Shown here piece by piece: positions 47,637 through 57,409 of a stretch of 64,000 bases of DNA (position 1 is its first letter; every line of letters starts with the position of its first letter). The translations under genes were made by a program, and so were the position numbers. Below the pieces are notes generated by a model. It was not told the origin of the DNA and did not search any database. It saw nothing but the letters and a program-made list of their open reading frames with translations. The stretch is from NCBI RefSeq assembly GCF_000235365.1, contig NC_016450.1, forward strand, positions 682,001-746,000. The letters run 5' to 3'. The stretch comes from Eremothecium cymbalariae DBVPG#7215 (lineage: Eukaryota > Ascomycota > Saccharomycetes > Saccharomycetales > Saccharomycetaceae).

Positions 47637-48926
47637 ATGATGAGAGTAAATCATAGAATTTTCATAAAACGCATGTTGGAAACTGGAAATCTTACAACAT
47701 GCACATATAAATGCACTACACACTTTAGCAAAGAAGCTTTGGCAATGAGAACTATGCTGCAAAAGGGCATGTTATGTCGTTCATCTGCTACCTTATTAAA
47801 CCGCAAGGTGATAGATAATGTTCGGCTTTCATCAGCTTGTACCCTCATTAGGAGTAGGACAGATAAGATCAAAGATTCTATAGAGGAAATAATACTCGAA
47901 GGGAAACCGCCCAATCAAGCCAACACAGACTATAAAGTCCTATTTAAAGTCTTTGAGATGGCGGGAATATCCAAAAATATTTCATTTAGACAGCAGGCAA
48001 TCCAGTTGAAGCGATTGATAGCCAACAACAAAATTACAGACTCTCAGCTTTACCATGCTGTGCAAGTTATAGAGACCCAAGAAACAGATAAAAACTATTC
48101 TGCTGGATGCCAGCATAGTTTCGATAAAACACCTTCTTCCGAAGCATCTGAAACAGGTATACAGCATAATTCCAGCGGCGAGAGTCTGGGTTGTGCCCTC
48201 AGCCCCTCGAACATTAATAGCAATAATAACAAACAGGAGAATAAACCACTTTGTCTACCATTAACTTATGCCAACGCTAAAGGGTTTCAACCGATTACCA
48301 ATAATGAGAAAAAGGATCCAGATTTGATAATATTAGAAGAACTTCTTCGCCCTGATTCAACTGAAAATATAATGGTTAAGAAGTTCAATTGGGACAAGCA
48401 GGGCGTTAAAAAGTTTGATTGGGAAAACCATGGCCGAAATCAAGTTGAAACTTCGAGCTCAGAATTGCATAGTGCTGGGTCCATGTCGTTGCTGGAAGAA
48501 TATTTGAAAAATTTGAAATCTAAACCTTCATTCTCTGACGTCGATGATCGGATGTTGGGTAAATCAGCTATTCCTGAGTCCAAAGAACTTTTGGTATATA
48601 ACTTTCAGGAAAAGGACACTGAGCTTATATCTTTGGACACTCGTGGTTTGTTAAATGTTAATTATAAGGATCTTTTCTCGGTTATAAACGGTGGAACTTA
48701 TCCTCCTGAACAAATGCTTAACATTGTAAATAAATATGAAGATGAGGGCTGGGAATTGGTTGGAGACATCTACGACGATCCCCATACACTTGTATTCCAA
48801 AGAAAGATGGACAATACATCTACTCAAAAAAACATAAGGCTTCTAAAGAAGAAGTTTTTCTCTAGAACCACTGCATTGACTAATAGCATCGCCCGTATCG
48901 GAAAAATATTCTTTATAAAATCCTGA
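47637..48926 (+). CDS. MRX4: MRX4-like mitochondrial organization protein
   Basis: A 429-residue protein in the position and orientation of YPL168W (MRX4, 430 residues), a mitochondrial protein associated with the expression machinery; its function is unknown. The N-terminus MMRVNHRIFIKRML is basic and amphipathic, fitting mitochondrial import. The conserved C-terminal part reads TRGLLNVNYKDLFSVINGGT, YPPEQMLNIVNKYEDEGWEL and GDIYDDPHTLVFQRK, a DUF4177-like segment. The middle is polar with Asn runs and two near-identical stretches, KKFNWDKQG and KKFDWENHG. A later ATG start is possible given the very short divergent promoter. Confidence 0.82.
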   Translation: MMRVNHRIFIKRMLETGNLTTCTYKCTTHFSKEALAMRTMLQKGMLCRSSATLLNRKVIDNVRLSSACTLIRSRTDKIKDSIEEIILEGKPPNQANTDYKVLFKVFEMAGISKNISFRQQAIQLKRLIANNKITDSQLYHAVQVIETQETDKNYSAGCQHSFDKTPSSEASETGIQHNSSGESLGCALSPSNINSNNNKQENKPLCLPLTYANAKGFQPITNNEKKDPDLIILEELLRPDSTENIMVKKFNWDKQGVKKFDWENHGRNQVETSSSELHSAGSMSLLEEYLKNLKSKPSFSDVDDRMLGKSAIPESKELLVYNFQEKDTELISLDTRGLLNVNYKDLFSVINGGTYPPEQMLNIVNKYEDEGWELVGDIYDDPHTLVFQRKMDNTSTQKNIRLLKKKFFSRTTALTNSIARIGKIFFIKS

Positions 48927-48986
48927 TATTTACAAGGTAAAAACTTCACGTATTGTACAATATAATATGTATTTACTCAAAAATTA

Positions 48987-49550
48987 TTACTCCATTTTAA
49001 CGTCGTCAGACTGCCCTTTTGGATTATTACCTCCGACCACTTTTTCACCTTTGTTGTTCAACCTAATTAATTTTAATGTGGATAGTGCACCAAAAGTGCC
49101 ATTCCAGTTTCTTAGGAAACTGACGTTTTTTGCATCCGTTAGGTCAGGGCATAGGAACCCAGTTTTGAATTCTTCTAACTCAACATTCTTTTTGTTTTCT
49201 AGCATTTGCTGTCTGTTGGTAGGTGGTCTATTTGCCCTTCTTTTAGAAATCAACTCATTGAGCTCATGATCATCCCGATTGATAAATTCATCAATAATAA
49301 CTAAAGTCATTTTATTGTCAAATGTTTCTACATTTTTCATATCATCAGTATTTATTATATCCTGAACAAACTTAATACGAGTGAGTTCACTGGATTTCTT
49401 TTGGTTATATGACCGTTTCTTATTCTGAACTTTTTCTTCACGAAGAGTAGCTTTAACCAACTGTTTGAACTTCCGTCCTCTTGGGTGAACCGTCTGTTTC
49501 TTGCCCTTCATATTTTTTTGAAGCTTAGGTAAAGATTTAGTAACAGGCAT
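48987..49550 (-). CDS. TMA16: TMA16, 60S ribosome biogenesis factor
   Basis: A 187-residue basic protein corresponding to Tma16, a late pre-60S subunit factor. It starts MPVTKSLPKLQKNMKGKKQT, then VHPRGRKFKQLVKATLREEK, both recognisable from the yeast protein. A middle helical part (IDEFINRDDHELNELISKRR) and PPTNRQQMLENKKNVELEEF follow. The ATG at 49550 is preferred over an in-frame GTG at 49559. It runs in the same direction as REV3, 131 bases downstream of the REV3 stop codon, and converges on MRX4 with 60 bases between stops. Confidence 0.93.
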   Translation of the reverse strand: MPVTKSLPKLQKNMKGKKQTVHPRGRKFKQLVKATLREEKVQNKKRSYNQKKSSELTRIKFVQDIINTDDMKNVETFDNKMTLVIIDEFINRDDHELNELISKRRANRPPTNRQQMLENKKNVELEEFKTGFLCPDLTDAKNVSFLRNWNGTFGALSTLKLIRLNNKGEKVVGGNNPKGQSDDVKME

Positions 49551-49681
49551 CTTTGGCACAGTATATTATTGATTATATTTTGAGTCTTATCCTCTTGAAT
49601 AGCGATGGTGAAGCAGATCTTAAAAGGAATAAGAATAATCCCAATGTTGAACAAACTTTAATCCCTTCGTTTACAGCGATA

Positions 49682-52600
49682 TCACCAGCTATCCAGTCTC
49701 TTCAAGGTACGATGGATATCATTCCATAAAGAACCTGTTAAAAGCCTTTGTGACTTATTTCTCGAGTAGTATATAGGACAATCGAGTGATTCGCATGTTC
49801 TGATCGCTTTTTTAGTTGTATCATTAGCAAGCTTAGTCATCGAGTCGGAACAAACTTTACAGGCTGCCACAATGGATCGGAACTTGGATTCAATGGATAA
49901 GTTTTCATAAAGGAGGTTTCCCACTATTTTAGATGGATTTCTTATGCACTCTTCGCATAATTTGATCTTGCTATTAAAAAGAACTCGATTTCTGCAATTG
50001 AGGCAAGTCGAAACTTTCATGGAACGTTGCAATGAATTGTTGCTTATACCTGTCACCGGATTGAACCGTAGGTATCTTGGCAGCTCTCTGTAGCACTGCC
50101 TAATGTCCATAGATACTAGATTAAAGAAACGTTCTAGAGGAGGTAATAGTGTTTTTGTAATGTAATAGTCAGCATCAAGTTCTAGATTAGGGCTTGCCAT
50201 AAACTCATCTGGAGATATACATCGGTCTAATAATCTTTCCCCTTGTTTGCCTTTCACTACAACATATGAGACTCTCTCACGATATTCGGGCTTTGCCATT
50301 ATATCTTTTAGCATATTATCTTCAGCTACGCGGGCAGCAGGTGGGAGCACATATTCGTTTTTGTAGGTACCGATACGAACCTCACGAGCAAAACAAAAAT
50401 CTTGAATTGACACATTACCTAAGGTTATCTTTCGAAATTGATCCATAACGTAGCTTTTCACTTTCGATAGATCCTTTTCTAGAAATAGTATTTCTAACGA
50501 TTTTTGCACTATTTTCTGTTGTGCCGGACAGCCATCCCTGCGTATTGTTTCGATACCCTTTGCATCAAACTTAGGAACCTTCTGACTTAGATCTTGATAG
50601 GAATACCCGACATATCTCTTTTTGGATACTAATATACAAGGGTGGTACACTTTTTCAAACTGCAATTTAACAGGACTAGGATTTGCCGCAGTAACTGCTC
50701 TTGCAATAGAGTTGCCAATTTCGAAAGCCTGTTCGAGACTTTTACCTGGAAGATACACAAATAAACTGTCTGTATCTCCGTAAACTACTTTTGCACCCCA
50801 TGCATATTCTGATTCTATCATCTCGATGGCTTTTCTTAGCGTTTCACGGCCGGTTTGGACAATGCTATCTGCGATGTCAGAACATGGCATCCTGCCAGAA
50901 TACGAAGCAGATGTATACCCATATATGACATTCGCAAGAAACTTTAGGGCTAATTGCCTGTTGTTAAGACTATTCAGCAAACTTCTTTCCTCCTTAGGTA
51001 AAGCCTTCATAGTTTCTTTTATTAAAATGCGTGTACTTAAAATGTCCTTCAACATCTTTGACAATACTGATTTTCTAATATTCTCCCTTAGAAATAGCAC
51101 TCCATTAGGTGAAATAGTTATATGTTCATCCATGAGGTGAAGGATATTAGCAGGAATGTTAATTTTAGTGATCCCGATTTCGTTATTTTTATTTGTTAGC
51201 TCCCTTACTCTACCAATAACAGTACTATAACAATAGTTGTATGCCATCATAACGGAAGGGTATAACGATTGGAAGTCTAAAACTAATAGCGGGCTTTTGT
51301 AAAAAGATGATTGAGGTTCCATAATAAGTGGCACACACTCTAAAGCCTTCTGTTTCTTTAAGGCACTTTTGCTTGGGGAAAGAAGTATAAAATACTCCGA
51401 TTTACAGATACGAGCTAAAAAGGATTCAACTTTGAACTGAGAGCCTCTTGACATTACGGAATAAAAATCAATTCCAATTAACCTAGCTTCTTCAAAAGTT
51501 TTGGAAATAATTTGTTGAACCTCTACCAATCTTATATTATAGCTCACTCGTTTCTTCCAGTAATTTATCACAATATTAATGTTAACCTGCTCAGATTTAT
51601 CATTCCAGAATTTTGTTAAGTTTTCATAAGAATATTGCGGTAATCGTTCCCTTAAGACGTGGAATACTGCATTTTCAAAACTATATTTTGAAATATTCAA
51701 TTCAGATTTCATCTTACGCCAGATATTAAGCATATGCCTACCCATTATTTTGACCCCTGCAACGCGATCGTAGTTCCATCTATTAATACGTTCTCTTGGG
51801 CCCTTTGCAGCTATTCTTGAAATCATGATATCCATAGGTATATCATATGCAAAGTTAGCACGAGCCAATAGATATCCCCACGATAACTTGTTAACTTCAT
51901 AACCAGATAAGATATCGGGATCAATAATGAGAACCAAATCTGAAAATGCTTGAAGTAGTAACTCTTCCGATTCAAATACAGCTACGTCCACATTTCCACA
52001 GGCCTGTAGAATTAAAGATTCGAATCTCTTTTCATTTTCATCCATAAAAATCATAATGCCTTCTTTGGATACACTGGAGAGTCTTTGTGCAGAGCAACCA
52101 TTCATGGACCAAAAGATTATCTTAACAGGATCTAATTCTGGATTGGGTAATTTCGAATTTCTTGTAAGGATATGAAGTTCTAAGGATAGGTGTACAATTA
52201 AATTATCATCACCAAAGCTCTTGAGGTTTTCGGAGGGAATGTTAACTGATCCAAGAGGTACACCCTTTTCTTGACTAGGTCCTTCGATTTGAGACGCTCT
52301 TGGCAAGTTCGCTGGAGTTATTTCTAAAACTTCTGCGTATTTTGGTACGTTGGGTATATATAACCAACGGCTCAATCCTTGAGATGAAATATTCAAGTCA
52401 TATTTGGATGACTCAAAATTACCAACTCTGTCAAATTTTTCTTTGCAACTTATATGATTAGATGTGATTGAGATTCTTGTATCTGGGTTTAAATACCTTT
52501 TTCTGTTTCTAAGGTCTACTGGATTAGAAAAATAAGGCTCCTGGTATTCAATCGTTGGTAATCCATTGTCCTTGATATCATTCACAATTGAATCATAACT

Positions 52601-54091
52601 TAAAGGCAAGTTTTTGTATCGATAATATGGATATATGTACTGTATACCATTATTCAGCGGTTTGCATTGCCATATATTCTTACTGGATTGTGACGGCACC
52701 AATTTATTGTTTTGTAGCTTCCTCCTCTTAACAAAGCCTTTGGTAAGTTGAGAATCGTCAAAATTCGTATTCTTTTGAGGCATTTTTTCAGTTTGATTAT
52801 CTATCAAGTCGATAGGTATATCTGTGTAATCTATTTCGTCCAACAACAATATATCTAAATCACTTAAATCTTCATCTGTGCATGAAACAATTTGAGTTGC
52901 CGTTTGAAATTCATTCTGTTTATAATCAAAACTAATAGGTATGCAAGGCCACAGTTCTGGAATTGCAGCTGCAGTTGTCACTAATGAATTAATCCATGGT
53001 GGAGTATCAACAAAATTCTGAAACTCTGGTAGTTTCCCATTGTTTTTCCCGGTTTTATTTTTGGCTCTTTCATAAAAGCGCTTTAACTCAGCATCAACAC
53101 TCCAACTAGTTGCACATTCGACCCGATCGAGATCATTTGGAGTAGAATATGTATCCAACTTGAGGACTTTTCGGAGATGTAAAACATCCTTCCATAAATG
53201 TTTTGTTGAAGACACATATGATTTAGTGTCGGTAGTATTTCCTAAACCAAGGACATCAACAAAATCATGATGAATATTGCGGTATTCTATATCATCGCGA
53301 TTTCTAATAAACTGAGGAATAACATCTATTTCCAACACACAGTTTCCGACACGTTCAAAGTCATGAGTCTGCAAAACGTTTTCTGTTTCGGATAAGAATT
53401 GATTAAAAAAGGACTCAAGATACCCGTCAGATATTAAGTTATCAAAGCCATCAAATTGATTCAATATCGGTTTTCTAAAGTAACATTTTGATAATTTGAG
53501 CCAGGAACAACCAAACAAATTATAGTCTGTAGACATTTGTAAAAGATATGGGATATGGGACTCGTAAACTTCGAGCTTTTTATCAAATAATAACCCTTGG
53601 CGTAACATATCAGATAATGTGACAACATAATTAGGATTCAAAAGAGAAATCTTGTAGAAGGCTGACCAACCGACATGGAAACCATAAAATGGGATACCTT
53701 TGACCAAAGACACATTAGCAACATATCTTAGATCTTGTATTGTTTCCTCGGACCTTTCAGGGGCACCATTAGGCTGAGTATTATTAGCCTTCCGTAATGC
53801 AAGTTCTAATAGTATATGTAGCTCCTGGCAGTCATTGATTGGTACATTTATAGAATTATCCTGATTAGAGTCGAACCGAACAAATATGTAAGGGAATACA
53901 CCATGCAAGTGACACAAAACGGTATAACCCCCTGGCAATGAGCCATAAAGCCTAATTATTGGCGCCTCGAGGAACTTCCTATTAGGTAAACTATTTCCAC
54001 ACTGCCTATCTAAGATCGTGGGACTACTTTGATAAGTATCATAGTCATTCCACTGTATTTGGATTAGACTGCCAGACTCACTATCATTCAT
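49682..54091 (-). CDS. REV3: REV3, DNA polymerase zeta catalytic subunit
   Basis: A 1469-residue B-family DNA polymerase for translesion synthesis, close to the ~1504 residues of yeast Rev3. The polymerase motifs are A, DFQSLYPSVMMAYNYCYS (~936); B, KFLANVIYGYTSASYSGRMP; and C, YGDTDSLFVYLP (~1103). The C-terminal domain has the CysA zinc module CLNCRNRVLF...LCEEC (~1362) and the CysB module CKVC...CESLDC (~1409-1440), which holds a 4Fe-4S cluster in this family. The exonuclease-like region carries DPDILSGYEVNKLSWGYLL. The frame is open throughout. It is divergent from ATG29 across 176 bases. Confidence 0.97.
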   Translation of the reverse strand: MNDSESGSLIQIQWNDYDTYQSSPTILDRQCGNSLPNRKFLEAPIIRLYGSLPGGYTVLCHLHGVFPYIFVRFDSNQDNSINVPINDCQELHILLELALRKANNTQPNGAPERSEETIQDLRYVANVSLVKGIPFYGFHVGWSAFYKISLLNPNYVVTLSDMLRQGLLFDKKLEVYESHIPYLLQMSTDYNLFGCSWLKLSKCYFRKPILNQFDGFDNLISDGYLESFFNQFLSETENVLQTHDFERVGNCVLEIDVIPQFIRNRDDIEYRNIHHDFVDVLGLGNTTDTKSYVSSTKHLWKDVLHLRKVLKLDTYSTPNDLDRVECATSWSVDAELKRFYERAKNKTGKNNGKLPEFQNFVDTPPWINSLVTTAAAIPELWPCIPISFDYKQNEFQTATQIVSCTDEDLSDLDILLLDEIDYTDIPIDLIDNQTEKMPQKNTNFDDSQLTKGFVKRRKLQNNKLVPSQSSKNIWQCKPLNNGIQYIYPYYRYKNLPLSYDSIVNDIKDNGLPTIEYQEPYFSNPVDLRNRKRYLNPDTRISITSNHISCKEKFDRVGNFESSKYDLNISSQGLSRWLYIPNVPKYAEVLEITPANLPRASQIEGPSQEKGVPLGSVNIPSENLKSFGDDNLIVHLSLELHILTRNSKLPNPELDPVKIIFWSMNGCSAQRLSSVSKEGIMIFMDENEKRFESLILQACGNVDVAVFESEELLLQAFSDLVLIIDPDILSGYEVNKLSWGYLLARANFAYDIPMDIMISRIAAKGPRERINRWNYDRVAGVKIMGRHMLNIWRKMKSELNISKYSFENAVFHVLRERLPQYSYENLTKFWNDKSEQVNINIVINYWKKRVSYNIRLVEVQQIISKTFEEARLIGIDFYSVMSRGSQFKVESFLARICKSEYFILLSPSKSALKKQKALECVPLIMEPQSSFYKSPLLVLDFQSLYPSVMMAYNYCYSTVIGRVRELTNKNNEIGITKINIPANILHLMDEHITISPNGVLFLRENIRKSVLSKMLKDILSTRILIKETMKALPKEERSLLNSLNNRQLALKFLANVIYGYTSASYSGRMPCSDIADSIVQTGRETLRKAIEMIESEYAWGAKVVYGDTDSLFVYLPGKSLEQAFEIGNSIARAVTAANPSPVKLQFEKVYHPCILVSKKRYVGYSYQDLSQKVPKFDAKGIETIRRDGCPAQQKIVQKSLEILFLEKDLSKVKSYVMDQFRKITLGNVSIQDFCFAREVRIGTYKNEYVLPPAARVAEDNMLKDIMAKPEYRERVSYVVVKGKQGERLLDRCISPDEFMASPNLELDADYYITKTLLPPLERFFNLVSMDIRQCYRELPRYLRFNPVTGISNNSLQRSMKVSTCLNCRNRVLFNSKIKLCEECIRNPSKIVGNLLYENLSIESKFRSIVAACKVCSDSMTKLANDTTKKAIRTCESLDCPIYYSRNKSQRLLTGSLWNDIHRTLKRLDSW

Positions 54092-54267
54092 TACTGAATA
54101 GGTGCAGTCATATTATACGCAACTGGTGCGGTATTTGGTTATCGGCTTTGCTCTTGCTGTATAGGGTTTATATTGTATATTTAAATGTAACGAACGATGT
54201 CCGGTCCTGGAATAATTTCTTGCTGTTTCATCTCTAATGGCAGCCAACCCGACAAGAGTGTTCAAGA

Positions 54268-54771
54268 ATGGATATTAAGAATACAATCGTATATATAAAG
54301 GTACCTGGTCGAAGGTGGGATGGGTTTGTTGATCACCCAAAGTTTCGGTGGAACTACGAACAAGAAAAGAAGCTGTGGTCATTAGTGTCAACTCTGGATA
54401 ATAAGGATGAAATTGATTGGGAGTTACTGGTTAAAGAGCTAAAAGCACCGGAGTTCTTTCTGAGAAAGAGAACGTATAAACTGTTCAGCAATCATCTGAA
54501 ATCACTAGAAAGACAAGTCCATAATAGAACATCTGTTAGTCCTCATAGTATGGGATTAGTCGATGATATGGACCCCCAACCGGTAACTTTGAGCACTAAA
54601 GTTCCTAAAGAGACAAACGCTTTAGATAACCTGCATATATTGAAAAGCGTGCGTCCGAAACCACCTAGAGATGAAGATGTGGTTGATAGCTCTGGCACCA
54701 GTGAGTTGTCTAGTTTGAGTGTTAGCAAGTCCGCTCTGGAGGAAGCCTTAATGGATCGATTGCAACTCTAG
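54268..54771 (+). CDS. ATG29: ATG29, autophagy initiation scaffold subunit
   Basis: A 167-residue protein matching Atg29, part of the Atg17-Atg31-Atg29 scaffold that starts autophagosome formation. The N-terminal conserved domain reads NTIVYIKVPGRRWDGFVDHP, followed by FRWNYEQEKKLWSLVS and APEFFLRKRTYKLFSNHLKS. The C-terminal 18 residues, SLSVSKSALEEALMDRLQ, are nearly identical to the yeast ending. The linker is shorter than in S. cerevisiae (213 residues as I recall). Its 3' end overlaps that of the convergent SET6 by 24 bases. Confidence 0.92.
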   Translation: MDIKNTIVYIKVPGRRWDGFVDHPKFRWNYEQEKKLWSLVSTLDNKDEIDWELLVKELKAPEFFLRKRTYKLFSNHLKSLERQVHNRTSVSPHSMGLVDDMDPQPVTLSTKVPKETNALDNLHILKSVRPKPPRDEDVVDSSGTSELSSLSVSKSALEEALMDRLQL

Positions 54772-55848
54772 GCTACACCTACTACATTGGCATTCGAAAA
54801 ACCAATTTGTTTTCAAAATTTTACGACGTTGATGTATTGGAAGATCCAGTATACCCTTGTAATCTATGCACAGTTCGTCTCCCATCTTTACATCCTTGTT
54901 TAGCACAAAGTTCATTACATTTCCGATACGTTTTTTTGACAAATTAGGTGCACAAGAATGATTGAAAAATGACCCCTCTGGAAGCATCCAATAGCCTAGA
55001 TATTCTCGATTATCAAATGCTTCATTTTCTTGCCATATTCCAAAGGAATTCCCATACTCGCTTCCCAATATCTTTCTAAACAACTCCCGAGTCATTAGAG
55101 ACTTCAAGTTTTCAGGCAAAGTGACATACAAGAACATATAAACTTCCGTTTGGAACTTCAGTAACACTGGGAATTCACATATTTTCTGCAGTTCATTAGA
55201 CTGAAGATTCATAAAAGATTTATACATTGGTGAATCCCGCTCCATATGTTTTAATTTAAATAAGCATTCCGCCACAAACCGGGCACAAGAGTAATGTTCC
55301 TCATCTAGAACCACCTTCATCGCCTCCAGTCTAGCAGGTAATTTTACGCCGTTGATCTGCGGTATCCATTTCTTTTCTACCTTATCCCAAGCCCTCTCAA
55401 TACTCGAAGAAGTAATAATATCCCCGCCGTCTACCGTCCCTTCCTCCACCATAACCTTTTTGTTCCGTTTGCATCTCTGTAAACTACTGGATATTGCCTC
55501 AAACACTTCTAGCAAGTCACTTATGTGCTTCGTACTTAAAAATTCGTCTCTACACAGCTCATTACAAAACCACATACCAGCTCCGGTAAACGTCCTGTGA
55601 ACTTTCATGCCCAGCTTTTCAGCCTGCTCAGAGTTAACCCTAATCTTCATCGTCTTTCCATGATCGTAGTGAAAACAGTAATGGCATACTTCCTTTCTGA
55701 ATCCATAACATATAGTTGACCCGATTGCCCTTTGAAGTTGTAGAACCGTCATTCCTTTCTTTAAGTCCTGGTTAGCGAAGCACGTACGCCCGCTATGCCG
55801 CGTGGACTTTACATCAAAATACTCAGATAATTGTATATCCTCTTGCAT
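54748..55848 (-). CDS. SET6: SET6, SET-domain protein
   Basis: A 366-residue SET-domain protein of the SMYD-like fungal group; the S. cerevisiae counterpart (YPL165C, 373 residues) is a putative lysine methyltransferase of unknown substrate. A split SET domain is seen. The first part is YFDVKSTRHSGRTCFANQDL. A zinc-knuckle insert follows: CHYCFHYDHG and WFCNELCRDEFL. The catalytic core is SFFNHSCAPNLSKKR with GDELCIDYKGILD. The Cys-rich post-SET is FFECQCSRCSLE. The order ATG29-SET6-MLH3 follows chromosome XVI. The 24-base tail overlap with ATG29 leaves no 3' spacer. Confidence 0.9.
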   Translation of the reverse strand: MQEDIQLSEYFDVKSTRHSGRTCFANQDLKKGMTVLQLQRAIGSTICYGFRKEVCHYCFHYDHGKTMKIRVNSEQAEKLGMKVHRTFTGAGMWFCNELCRDEFLSTKHISDLLEVFEAISSSLQRCKRNKKVMVEEGTVDGGDIITSSSIERAWDKVEKKWIPQINGVKLPARLEAMKVVLDEEHYSCARFVAECLFKLKHMERDSPMYKSFMNLQSNELQKICEFPVLLKFQTEVYMFLYVTLPENLKSLMTRELFRKILGSEYGNSFGIWQENEAFDNREYLGYWMLPEGSFFNHSCAPNLSKKRIGNVMNFVLNKDVKMGDELCIDYKGILDLPIHQRRKILKTNWFFECQCSRCSLELQSIH

Positions 55849-56251
55849 AATACGATTAACCTTTATTATAACAACTGGCTTCCTGTTTTTCGTTCTGAAT
55901 GCATCAATAATAAATCTAGTTCTGGTAATATTTTAGTTCATGGTACGCGATTAGCTGTATTACGTATTCCAACAATTGTGCTGGCGAAACGGTTTTTCAC
56001 AAAACTCTGTCCGGGTATGCTGGTATCCTTTCCGGACTATATACCGGTGCTATTCTTGATACCGGGACTGGCACCCATGAAAGCAGGTCATGACTTAAAT
56101 CACAAAATACTTGAACCAATACTGATGTATCTCCTTTCCTGAGAGCTGTCCATCATTGTTTTGATCTATTATAAGATCCTTTTGTGGAGTTCATAAGTCT
56201 GCTGGTAACTCTTTGACCTCCTGCGATATTCTATAACGATTTAATATCGAA
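55849..56251. promoter_or_regulatory. divergent promoter region SET6 / TUM1
   Basis: A 403-base region between divergent start codons. It holds CCGGACTATATACCGG (about 56033-56048), a CGG-N8-CCG pair that could suit a zinc-cluster transcription factor, and another CCGG cluster nearby. A 103-codon frame across it is probably chance. Confidence 0.4.
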
Positions 56252-57163
56252 ATGTCGCTTTACAAATTAATCACACCAAAAGAATTCTCTAAGCTTATTA
56301 AGAATACCACGAATTCTCGTGTGATCCCTGTTGATGCTACATGGTATTTGCCTATATTTAAAAAAGATGGTAGGTCAGAGTTTAGGAATGTTGAAAGGAT
56401 ACCTAATGCAGTGTATTTCCACCTTGGAGAAGTTTCAGATAATGAGCCCAAAGCTTCACGCATGTTGCCCACTTTGGATGTCTTTAACGGTGCAATGAGT
56501 AAATTGGGTATCAAATCAGATGACACATTAGTCGTTTATGACAGGATTAATAACTTCAGTGCTTCTAGGGTTGCTTGGGTGCTAACAACTTTAGGTCATT
56601 CTAAAGTTTATTTGATGACTGGTTTCAATCAATATGTGAAGGAAGGGTACACAGTTGATCATGATAAAGTTCTCTCAGACTCCCCATATCCCGCTACTAA
56701 ATACGAATCCACAAACAGTTTCAAAGGTGAGCAGGTTATTTCGTTTGAAGCTTTGTCTGAGTTGGTGTCTTCGGGCAAGATCAAGGATTATAATCTTTTT
56801 GATGCCAGATCTGAAGATCGGTTCCTAGGCGAGGAGGATGCAGGTGCTACAAATCCACCTACCTCCGGTCATGTTTTAGGTTCTCAGCCATTGCCATACA
56901 TGGAAGTTTTAGATGATGGTACTTTCCCATCTGATCCAAAGAAGATGTTAGAGAAAGTAGAACAATCTTTGAAAGAGCACGGCACTCATTTTGACCGCAA
57001 TCGCCCAACCATCGTAATGTGTAACTCAGGTGTTACGGCCTGTATCATAAAGACAGCTATTGAGCTCGCTAGCCTAGGTTCTGCTAAGTTGTATGACGGT
57101 TCATTTTCTGAGTGGGCCCTGAGAGCAGACCCTAAGTATATTGCAAGGGGTAAGGATTGGTAA
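56252..57163 (+). CDS. TUM1: TUM1, rhodanese-like sulfurtransferase
   Basis: A 303-residue two-domain rhodanese. Tum1 relays sulfur from Nfs1 towards Uba4 for the thiolation of tRNA wobble uridines, linked to the Urm1 pathway. The N-terminal inactive domain reads VIPVDATWYLP and RIPNAVYFHLGEVSDNEPKA. The C-terminal domain has FDARSEDRFLGEE, GHVLGSQPLPY and the active-site loop MCNSGVTACI with the catalytic cysteine at 257. It ends near YDGSFSEWALRADPKY. Length equals yeast Tum1 within one residue. It precedes CLP1 in the same direction, as YOR251C precedes YOR250C. Confidence 0.95.
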   Translation: MSLYKLITPKEFSKLIKNTTNSRVIPVDATWYLPIFKKDGRSEFRNVERIPNAVYFHLGEVSDNEPKASRMLPTLDVFNGAMSKLGIKSDDTLVVYDRINNFSASRVAWVLTTLGHSKVYLMTGFNQYVKEGYTVDHDKVLSDSPYPATKYESTNSFKGEQVISFEALSELVSSGKIKDYNLFDARSEDRFLGEEDAGATNPPTSGHVLGSQPLPYMEVLDDGTFPSDPKKMLEKVEQSLKEHGTHFDRNRPTIVMCNSGVTACIIKTAIELASLGSAKLYDGSFSEWALRADPKYIARGKDW

Positions 57164-57409
57164 TGATTGATTCAAACCTATATAACTAAATTATATATTA
57201 CAGATCACCAAGAATACTGAATAAACATATGAATATGGACTTAATAGCTATAATTCTTTCAGTGCATGGTTTTGGGTTATGATCAGTGACCGTCACCTGC
57301 AACGATTACTATGGCGGAGTTCCGTTTGGACAAAAAGTTGTTACTAAACTTTAACTAGCGTTCATTTAACTGCTACCATTATAAGCTATAAGGAATCCAT
57401 ATTACACTA

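Noticed and set aside
55831..56142. 103-codon frame on the plus strand over the SET6/TUM1 promoter
   Set aside because: It starts from a TTG inside SET6 antisense and has no recognisable content.
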